From Bacteroidales bacterium (GTDB taxonomy: Bacteria > Bacteroidota > Bacteroidia > Bacteroidales > BM520): DNA of 64,000 nt. Shown here one piece after another: positions 1 to 6,911 of this stretch (positions within the stretch are counted from its first letter, which is position 1; every line of letters begins with the position of its first letter). The position numbers and the translations under genes are program-made. The notes below the pieces were generated by a model. The model saw only the letters and a list, made by a program, of their open reading frames with translations. It did no database searches and was not told where the DNA came from. The stretch covers positions 62,001-126,000 of the forward strand of contig JAEEQW010000002.1 of NCBI GenBank assembly GCA_016285515.1, in the 5' to 3' direction.

Positions 1-2
1 TA

Positions 3-1820
3 GGCATTGATGCGGCAGCATGGCGGTATTTCAACACCACTCCCGACAACCTCACGTGGAGCGAAGCTGCAACTCTCGCGGTCCTGCCCAATACCCCGTC
101 ACTCATCAATCTCGACAAAAATCGTCAAAGACTCCTCGACAAACGCAACAAACTTCTTTCACAACTACCCGATTCCAAAAACAGACTTCCCCGCAAATAT
201 CGCAAAAACACCTCTTTCAACGATGAAGACTTGGAACTGTCGCTTATGGAAACCCTCCCCGACAGCCCCTACCAAATGCCCCAACTCGCATACCACTACC
301 TATCGGATATTGACCTGACCAAACACGGAGAATTAGTCCATTCCCATATTGACTGCAATCTTCAGAAATCGGTTATCGAAATACTCAACCGCCACTACAG
401 GCACAACAGCCCCAATGGAATAGAGAACAGCGCTGTATATATTTACAACTACAAGGACGAGCAGATAATAGCATACGTGGGGAATCTTATGCAGTCGAAA
501 GATGCAGCGATGGTTGACATGGTTAAGGCACAACGTTCCACTGGCAGCATTCTGAAGCCGTTTCTGTATGCAGCCATGCTTGATGACGGTGAACTGTTGC
601 CAGAAATGATACTTCCGGATATTCCAATGAACATCTCCGGATATGCTCCAAAAAACTACTCCGGCGAATTCTGCGGTGCAGTCAAGGCCAACTACGCACT
701 CGCCAAATCACTGAATGCACCGTTTGTGTATCTTCTGCGAAAATACGGAATCAACAAGTTTTATAACGTGCTCAAAGACTTGAAATTATCCGGTCTCGTA
801 TTTCCGGCCGACCACTATGGATTGTCGCTCATCCTAGGTGGAGCCGAAGCCTCACTCTATGATATTGTCAATGCCTATTCACACATGGCTCAAATCATGA
901 AATTCACCGATGGGGAGGGATCCACTACCGTCAAAAATCCAGTGTTCTCGCCTGCTGCCGTTTACCTCACCTTCCAAGCCATGAACGAACTGACACGGCC
1001 GAGCGAACAACAGGCTGGTTGGCACAATTTATCGTCATCACGGACAGTGGCATGGAAAACCGGCACCAGTTTCGGATTCAAAGACGCCTGGTCGGTAGGT
1101 ATTGTTGACGACTATGTAATAGGTGTGTGGGTCGGTAATTCCGATGGCGAAGGACGGACAGGGCTCACCGGCATCAATTCCGCAGCACCAATCCTCTTCG
1201 ACATCCTCAACGTAATGAATGCCAACCTGACTCTTCAAGACTACAACTGCGACTTCATCGAAGTGGAAGTCTGCGAAGAATCAGGACTCCCGAAATCCCA
1301 AGTATGCAATCACACCAAAACAATTCGCGTCCCCAACCACGAAACTATGACTGGCGTATGCAGGTATCACAAGAAAATATTCCTTGACGAAACAAGGCAA
1401 TTCCGCGTCCTGCCCGACTGCTACAATATTGACATTGACAATTACGACATATATTTTGTACTGCCGCCAACAATGGAATGGTTCTATAAAAAAAACAACC
1501 CTACCTACCGTCGGCTACCTCCTCTATATCACGGCTGCCGCAATGACAAAGATGACAGAATCATGTCGTTCATTTATCCGGAAGAATCCATGACGCTTAT
1601 CATTCCAACAGGAATTGAAGGGACGAAGCAGTCGATAGTTTTTGAAATAGCGCACCGTAACCCGGAAAAGACAATCTACTGGAACCTGAACGACAAATAT
1701 CTGGGTGCCACGACAAGTATTCACCAGATGCCAATCCAAGAGAAAAAAGGAAAATACCTGCTACGCTGCATCGACGAGGACGGTAATGAAATCACCCGTA
1801 GGTTTGAAATCGCAGAATGA
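3..1820 (+). CDS. pbpC: Penicillin-binding protein 1C (glycosyltransferase/transpeptidase), 5'-truncated by window edge
   Basis: Frame stays open from nt 3 (GIDAAAWRYFNTTPDNLTWSEAATLAVLPNTPSLINLDKNRQRLL, PBP1C-type GT51 end) into the listed ORF at 231. Transpeptidase motifs RSTGSILKPFLYAAML and KTGTSFGFKDAWSVG; C-terminal PBP1C-type domain. Confidence 0.9.
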   Translation, partial: GIDAAAWRYFNTTPDNLTWSEAATLAVLPNTPSLINLDKNRQRLLDKRNKLLSQLPDSKNRLPRKYRKNTSFNDEDLELSLMETLPDSPYQMPQLAYHYLSDIDLTKHGELVHSHIDCNLQKSVIEILNRHYRHNSPNGIENSAVYIYNYKDEQIIAYVGNLMQSKDAAMVDMVKAQRSTGSILKPFLYAAMLDDGELLPEMILPDIPMNISGYAPKNYSGEFCGAVKANYALAKSLNAPFVYLLRKYGINKFYNVLKDLKLSGLVFPADHYGLSLILGGAEASLYDIVNAYSHMAQIMKFTDGEGSTTVKNPVFSPAAVYLTFQAMNELTRPSEQQAGWHNLSSSRTVAWKTGTSFGFKDAWSVGIVDDYVIGVWVGNSDGEGRTGLTGINSAAPILFDILNVMNANLTLQDYNCDFIEVEVCEESGLPKSQVCNHTKTIRVPNHETMTGVCRYHKKIFLDETRQFRVLPDCYNIDIDNYDIYFVLPPTMEWFYKKNNPTYRRLPPLYHGCRNDKDDRIMSFIYPEESMTLIIPTGIEGTKQSIVFEIAHRNPEKTIYWNLNDKYLGATTSIHQMPIQEKKGKYLLRCIDEDGNEITRRFEIAE

Positions 1821-1923
1821 ATTGGCCGTGTAACCGGTAATTTCGCGTCGTCAATTTTTGGCAGACAAGAATCGACAAAGATGTATCATTACGTTGACTC
1901 GGAAGGGGCAACGGAGTGCATCC

Positions 1924-1951
1924 GTAGAGACGCACGGCCGTGCGTCTCTAC
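1924..1951. repeat. Perfect 28-nt palindrome GTAGAGACGCACGGCCGTGCGTCTCTAC
   Basis: Read directly; arms GTAGAGACGCAC/GTGCGTCTCTAC around GGCC, between two convergent genes. Confidence 0.9.
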
Positions 1952-1967
1952 ATGACAGAAACAAAGG

Positions 1968-3287
1968 TTAGTTCTGACGGACAGGTCGTACACTGTAGCC
2001 ACGGTTGCGGAAGTTGAAGTAGTACAAGTAGCAATTTTTGCCCACCTCGAAGTAGAGGTCCCACGCGTTGCCCGGATTGTCGGTGTAGAGCGAACTCGAC
2101 CAGTAGTAGCCGTTGGAACAATCATTGATGAGCTTACTATCCGAACGGTAGCCGGCAGCAGGCAGGAAAAGCATTTGGCCGTTCTTCGCCGTGAACAGCC
2201 TGCCCTGCACCCCATTCTGCGTTGTCCACTTGTTTGTAGTGTTCTGCAACAGCTCATCCCATTGCTCTTTAGTGGGCATACACCAGCCAAGGCCCCTGTT
2301 GGCTGTAGCCGCATCATCACTCGACTGGAGGACAGTCTGGTTATCGGTGAAACTGTAGGTAGTCTTGCTGTAGGTGGTCTTGGGTTGGGTCTCACCCCAA
2401 GCGAAATAGTCGCCATACTCCTCTGGAGAGTTTGCACCAACATTACACGTCGCCCACAAGGTACCGCTCGGCAGACCGAGGTCAACGTAGGCATGCTCCT
2501 CCAACTCGACCTTTTTTGCCTTCACCTCGGTGACATAGCGGCCTTGAGGATAGATTTTCAAATAACTGACGCAGCCAGAAATGGTAGTACATTGCTTGTA
2601 GGCAGCATCCTCCTTATCATTATCATTGAGTAACAGGACAGGACGCACTGAGAAGCCATTGTTTCGAATGGATCTGGCCATGTAGCAGCTGCCCGCCATG
2701 AAGTAGAGATACTGTGCGTAGGGCGGATCGTAGATGTCAAGCGATCGAGACCAGTAGTAGCCATGATATCCTGCATATTTCCTGCACATAGGGTCAGCGT
2801 TTGTAGCGGCAGGCAGGAAAAGAGCCAGACCATTCTTCGCCGTGAACAGCCAGCCATACACACCATTCTGTTTCGACCACTTGTTCGTAGTGTTCTGCAG
2901 TAGCTCTTCCCATTGCTCCTTTGTAGGCATGCACCAGCCGCTACCCCACGAAGTGGCGGGGTCATCATCCGCCTGCAACTCAGTCAGTTTGTCAGTAAAG
3001 CGGTTCTTGCCATAGTTGCGATCAATGCAGTACTTGGTCAACTGTCTATCATTACCATTTTCACAATACTTGTAGGTGTCCCAGTTGTAAATGGTCTTCG
3101 GTTGGGTCTCGCCCCAAGCATAATAGTTGCCATACTCCTCTGGAGAGTTTGCACCAACGTTACACGTAGCCCACAAGGTACCGCTCGGCAGGCCAAGGTC
3201 AACATATTCGTGGTTGTTTTGAGCAAAACTCCGAAATCCGGCCATCAACAATGCGGCCATTACAAACAGATTAATGATTTTCTTCAT
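1968..3287 (-). CDS. Secreted protein with two tandem Fib_succ_major (TIGR02145/PF09603-like) domains
   Basis: Two copies of (H/E)xYVDLGLPSGTLWATCNVGANSPEEYG.Y.AWGETQPK...GYYWS.SL...SVRPV. Signal peptide MKKIINLFVMAALLMAGFRSFAQ gives the preferred start at 3287 rather than 3329. Confidence 0.88.
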   Translation of the reverse strand: MKKIINLFVMAALLMAGFRSFAQNNHEYVDLGLPSGTLWATCNVGANSPEEYGNYYAWGETQPKTIYNWDTYKYCENGNDRQLTKYCIDRNYGKNRFTDKLTELQADDDPATSWGSGWCMPTKEQWEELLQNTTNKWSKQNGVYGWLFTAKNGLALFLPAATNADPMCRKYAGYHGYYWSRSLDIYDPPYAQYLYFMAGSCYMARSIRNNGFSVRPVLLLNDNDKEDAAYKQCTTISGCVSYLKIYPQGRYVTEVKAKKVELEEHAYVDLGLPSGTLWATCNVGANSPEEYGDYFAWGETQPKTTYSKTTYSFTDNQTVLQSSDDAATANRGLGWCMPTKEQWDELLQNTTNKWTTQNGVQGRLFTAKNGQMLFLPAAGYRSDSKLINDCSNGYYWSSSLYTDNPGNAWDLYFEVGKNCYLYYFNFRNRGYSVRPVRQN

Positions 3288-3362
3288 GATAAATTTACTT
3301 AATAATCTCAATCGGTGGATTCCCCACACCGTTTGTGCATATGTTTATACATAAATATGTTT

Positions 3363-3473
3363 GTCACCCACCTGATTCAAATGGACTTCGGGCGAGTGAC
3401 AGGGCAAAAGTAAGAAAAAAAACGTTATTGCTTCCAAAAGCGTCAGCTTTTTTTCAGGTTAAGACAAAATAAG
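3363..3473 (-). repeat. Shared upstream (promoter/leader) cassette, copy U-A
   Basis: Homologous by eye to 7932-8112 and 8798-8979 (CAAATGGACTT...GAGTGACAGGGCAAAAGTAAGAAAAAAAACGTTATTGCTTCCAAAA...TTTTTTCAGG). Confidence 0.7.
3405..3412 (-). promoter_or_regulatory. Bacteroidota -7 box (TACTTTTG on minus strand)
   Basis: CAAAAGTA on plus strand, matching TAnnTTTG, upstream of the gene at 3287. Confidence 0.5.
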
Positions 3474-3534
3474 TTAACCTAGAAAGTATCAGTGTTTTTT
3501 TCAAACAATAGTTGTAGGTATCGAAAATAATACC

Positions 3535-3542
3535 TATCTTTG
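3535..3542 (+). promoter_or_regulatory. Bacteroidota -7 box TATCTTTG upstream of DUF4160 gene
   Basis: TATCTTTG 26 nt before ATG at 3569. Confidence 0.55.
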
Positions 3543-3568
3543 CGGCAAGAAAAAATCAAAAAAATAAT

Positions 3569-3808
3569 ATGCCAGAATTATTTCGTTTTTCAGGTTTTTC
3601 GTTCTTCTTCTACAGCAGGGAACATGAACCATTACATATCCACGTTGAGGGCAATGGTGGCATGGCAAAGTTCATTTGGAACGGAACCGAGTTTGAACTG
3701 TTTGAGAAACAGGGTATCAAAGCCAATGATTACAAGAAAATAAAGAAAATCATTGACGAAAATGCCGATATTATCATTAACCGTTGGAAGGAATACTTTG
3801 AAAAATAA
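3569..3808 (+). CDS. DUF4160 domain-containing protein (putative toxin of a TA-like pair)
   Basis: 79 aa MPELFRFSGFSFFFYSREHEPLHIHVEGNGGMAKF...; H-x-H plus acidic pattern typical of DUF4160; adjacent to a DUF2442 gene. Confidence 0.8.
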   Translation: MPELFRFSGFSFFFYSREHEPLHIHVEGNGGMAKFIWNGTEFELFEKQGIKANDYKKIKKIIDENADIIINRWKEYFEK

Positions 3809-3821
3809 AGGAAGAAGCCCT

Positions 3822-4223
3822 ATGAAAATTACAGAAATTTGGTTTGATGCCGATTACATTTACGGCAAAGATGAGGCAGGGAAAGAATACAAACAATCGT
3901 TACTTTGGTATCCCAAACTACGTGAAGCAAGTGATGATGAACGTAGCCAATACACATTTGGCATGGGAGGAATTCATTGGCGCAGACTTGACGAAGACAT
4001 CAGTTTCGAAAGTTTTGGGTATGACGATGCCGAGCCAAGTGCCATGCAACGTTTCTTTCTGGTACATAAGGAAATCAATGTGGCAGAATTTGCACGACTG
4101 ATAGGATTGAACCCAACACTGCTCCGCAATTACATCAACGGTTTCAAGAAGCCCTCAAAAGAACGCGAGCAGGAAATCATAGACTTCATCCACAAGTTAG
4201 GCAAAGAAATGGCGGTATATTAA
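3822..4223 (+). CDS. DUF2442 domain-containing protein with C-terminal HTH (putative antitoxin)
   Basis: MKITEIWFDADYIYGKDEAGKEYKQSLLWYPKLREASDDERSQYTFGMGGIHWRRLDEDISFESF; C-terminal HTH-like AEFARLIGLNPTLLRNYINGFKKPSKEREQEI. Start at 3822 preferred over 3753. Confidence 0.8.
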   Translation: MKITEIWFDADYIYGKDEAGKEYKQSLLWYPKLREASDDERSQYTFGMGGIHWRRLDEDISFESFGYDDAEPSAMQRFFLVHKEINVAEFARLIGLNPTLLRNYINGFKKPSKEREQEIIDFIHKLGKEMAVY

Positions 4224-4259
4224 GCCCCATTAGTCAACCTGACTCAGCTCGTGTGGACG

Positions 4260-4321
4260 AAAAAGTTGTCGGACGGGGTTGAGTGGCGCACTCCCGTGCG
4301 CACCCCGCCCTACAACTTTTT
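4260..4321. terminator. Long nested bidirectional hairpin terminator between DUF2442 and convergent Fib_succ gene
   Basis: AAAAAGTTGT...CGGGGT...GCGCA-CTCCCG-TGCGC...ACCCCG...ACAACTTTTT. Confidence 0.75.
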
Positions 4322-4362
4322 AGCTCCTGCCCGTCCTGCCTGTAGGTGAACAGAACAAAAGG

Positions 4363-5058
4363 TTATTTCTGACTCGCTGAACGCACTGCCCGGACGGATA
4401 AACCGCTATCGCGATCGATGTAGTCCACGACGTAGTAGTCCGAACCGAAGCCGAAACCCCACGCGCTGAACGGGTAGTCCGTGTTGAGCGAACTCGACAA
4501 GTAGCCGCAATCCGAGCCAACGTATCTGATCTCGTCGCACCAACGGAAGCCCGCAGCGGGCAGGAAGAGACTGTTACCGTTGCTCGCGGTGAAGAGCCTG
4601 CCGTTCACACCATTTTGGGTAGTCCATACACTATTGGTATTGTCCCGCAATTCTTCCCATTGGTCAGCTGAGGGCATGCACCAGTCGCTGCCCCAGTTGG
4701 CTGTGGCCGCATCGTCACTCGGCACCAAGGTGGTCAGGTTGTCGGTGAAGCCGTTGTTGCCATAATCAGACTTGTTGCAATACTTCGTGAGCTTGGCATA
4801 ACCACCGTTGCAGTACTTGTAGGTAGTCCAGATGTAATCATCTTTCGGTGCAGTTTCACCCCATGCAAAATAGTCGCCATACTCCTCTGGAGAGTTGGCC
4901 CCAACGTTGCAGGTGGCCCACAGCGTGCCGCTCGGCAGACCGAGGTCAACGTAGTCGTGGTCATCGTTTTCCTCTGTGGGTTTGCATCCCGCGGCGAACA
5001 CCATTGCTGCTGTAATTAGCATGATGATTGATAACTTTTGAAACTTTTTCATATTCAT
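4363..5058 (-). CDS. Fib_succ_major domain lipoprotein (paralog B)
   Basis: Lipobox VFAAGC; DHDYVDLGLPSGTLWATCNVGANSPEEYGDYFAWGET...LFLPAAGF...LSVRAVR. Confidence 0.88.
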   Translation of the reverse strand: MNMKKFQKLSIIMLITAAMVFAAGCKPTEENDDHDYVDLGLPSGTLWATCNVGANSPEEYGDYFAWGETAPKDDYIWTTYKYCNGGYAKLTKYCNKSDYGNNGFTDNLTTLVPSDDAATANWGSDWCMPSADQWEELRDNTNSVWTTQNGVNGRLFTASNGNSLFLPAAGFRWCDEIRYVGSDCGYLSSSLNTDYPFSAWGFGFGSDYYVVDYIDRDSGLSVRAVRSASQK

Positions 5059-5127
5059 TTACTCTTTTCTCGCCAACACCCCAAATCTTGCGAAGTTCGT
5101 TAGACAAAACCTGTGATGTTGACAATG

Positions 5128-5135
5128 CAAAGTTA
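5128..5135 (-). promoter_or_regulatory. Bacteroidota -7 box (TAACTTTG)
   Basis: CAAAGTTA on plus strand, 70 nt upstream of the 5058 start. Confidence 0.45.
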
Positions 5136-5195
5136 CATTTTATTTTCTCATTTCCAACAGTTTAATGATATTTTTTTTGCGGTGTGAGTGGAAAT

Positions 5196-5218
5196 AATAT
5201 ATTGATATTCAATATATT
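5196..5218. repeat. AT-rich inverted repeat AATATATTGA-TAT-TCAATATATT
   Basis: 10-bp perfect arms, 3-nt spacer, read directly. Confidence 0.75.
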
Positions 5219-5335
5219 GTGATTAAAATTTATACCTAATCCGCTCCACATCACATGCAGGCATTAAGAAAAAACGTAATTGCAGATGCGGTTACTATCG
5301 GAAATGCCCAGGAAAGCTCCAAAGTTTGTTCCATA

Positions 5336-6700
5336 TCAAATCTTTCCCACAGCATATAGCGGCACAATGCGCACATGGCGGATTTCACTACGGTCTTGCA
5401 AGTCGGAATATTTGAATTCACCAAAGTTCTCCAACGAACAACGAACAGCTTCATGCAAATGCTTTTCCCTCATGAATGTCCAAAGGCTTTTCATCCCGCC
5501 TTGAGTGCTGGATTTTACTTCGACAGGCAGCACTGCCATATCCTTGATTTGCAGGTAATCCACCTCGGCCGTGCTGTTGCCTGTCTTTTCCCAATAGAAC
5601 AGTTTCTCCCTTTGGATAGGGTTTTTGTATCGAACTATCTCAAGTCCGGCAACCATTTCCGTAATCGCGCCTTTGTTGACAAGGTCGTGGGGCGAACCAA
5701 CCATGATGAGCTCTATTAGTTGACGTGATTCTGCAAGGTCGAGTTGCAGCACAGATAGTAGCAGTCCTGGGTCAAGGAAAAGGTACTTAGCCCGATGGGA
5801 TTTGGATTCGGCGTCCAAAGGAATGTCGTTGGCTGCGGTTGCAATCACGGGAGTGATAATGCCAGCATGTGTCAATTGTCGCAAGGCTTCCCTGATGTTT
5901 TGGCTTCTTACATCTCGGGCAATTCCCGTTAAAGAAATGGGGTTGCCGATTTGATGACAAACACCGCGCATAACGACACGAAGCAGGTCGGGATTGGCGT
6001 TCTTCTTGTATTTGTTGAAGTCGTCCTCGTATGTGAGAATGATGTCGTTTTGAACTTTTTGGCAGCGTAGGAAATCTTGGTTATTTACCCATGCAGCTAC
6101 GGATTCGGGCATTCCGCCTACCATGAGATAAATGCGGTACAGTTCAACAAGTTTATTATGAAATGGTAAGTCGAGCGGATGTTGGCTGTCGGCCATGTCA
6201 CGCATGGAGGCAATTCCTTGGTTACCCGTGGCATCAAGGAATTCGTCGAAGGTCATGGGGTACATAAACAATGAATGAATTCTACCCACGCCGAAAGCAG
6301 GTAGGTTTTCGAGGGTGAACTCAAGAAGCGAACCTGCGGCAATGACATGCAAATCAGGATAGTCTTCTTTGAAAAAACGTAATGCCATGATTGCCTCTGG
6401 ACAATCTTGAATTTCATCTAAAAACAACAAAGTTTTGCCCGCCTCAATAGGGACATTGATGTATTTTGAGATTTTGCCGGCAATCAGTTTCACGTCAAGG
6501 TCACCGGAAAAAAAAGTCTTAGCCTCTCTTTGACGCTCAAAGTTGATCTCTGCAAAATATTTGAATTGTTTTCCCAAATGTCTTGCAGCGGATGACTTTC
6601 CAACCTGACGCGCCCCTCGCAAAAGCAGAGGTTTGTGTGTGGAATCATCCTTCCATTCGATGAGGTATTTGTCTATAATTCTGCTGAAGTATTCTTTCAT
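5336..6700 (-). CDS. AAA family ATPase with DUF4143-type C-terminal domain
   Basis: Walker A LLLRGARQVGKSSAARHLG, Walker B-like TLLFLDEIQDCPEA, AAGSLLEF; C-terminal EVDYLQIKDMAVLPVEVKSSTQGGMKSL. Confidence 0.9.
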   Translation of the reverse strand: MKEYFSRIIDKYLIEWKDDSTHKPLLLRGARQVGKSSAARHLGKQFKYFAEINFERQREAKTFFSGDLDVKLIAGKISKYINVPIEAGKTLLFLDEIQDCPEAIMALRFFKEDYPDLHVIAAGSLLEFTLENLPAFGVGRIHSLFMYPMTFDEFLDATGNQGIASMRDMADSQHPLDLPFHNKLVELYRIYLMVGGMPESVAAWVNNQDFLRCQKVQNDIILTYEDDFNKYKKNANPDLLRVVMRGVCHQIGNPISLTGIARDVRSQNIREALRQLTHAGIITPVIATAANDIPLDAESKSHRAKYLFLDPGLLLSVLQLDLAESRQLIELIMVGSPHDLVNKGAITEMVAGLEIVRYKNPIQREKLFYWEKTGNSTAEVDYLQIKDMAVLPVEVKSSTQGGMKSLWTFMREKHLHEAVRCSLENFGEFKYSDLQDRSEIRHVRIVPLYAVGKI

Positions 6701-6725
6701 TGGCTAAAATATTGATTTTGTGCTG

Positions 6726-6733
6726 CAAAAATA
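6726..6733 (-). promoter_or_regulatory. Bacteroidota -7 box (TATTTTTG) for the ATPase gene
   Basis: CAAAAATA on plus strand 26 nt upstream of start; TTG at 6754-6752 lies at -33 spacing. Confidence 0.5.
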
Positions 6734-6745
6734 CAAAATTTTGCC

Positions 6746-6824
6746 GAAATCCAAGAAATATTTCTTCAGTTTTTTGTTGAAATCCAAGAAATAATTTACC
6801 GTTTTTTTGATGAAATCCAAGAAA
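6746..6824. repeat. Three direct copies of GAAATCCAAGAAA with exact 33-bp period
   Basis: Copies at 6746-6758, 6779-6791, 6812-6824. Confidence 0.9.
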
Positions 6825-6911
6825 AAAGCAGAGAAGTTGTACTGCTTTGTACTGCGTGTGTACTGCTTGCAAAAAGTAGACACAAAATTTTTTTTTCTAA
6901 CGTTACAAACG

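Noticed and set aside
2175-3302. Plus-strand ORFs 2175-2633 and 2913-3302 and minus-strand alternate frames 1889-2494 and 2558-2968
   Set aside because: Shadow frames of the GC-richer Fib_succ_major repeats; similar shadow ORFs recur over every paralog.
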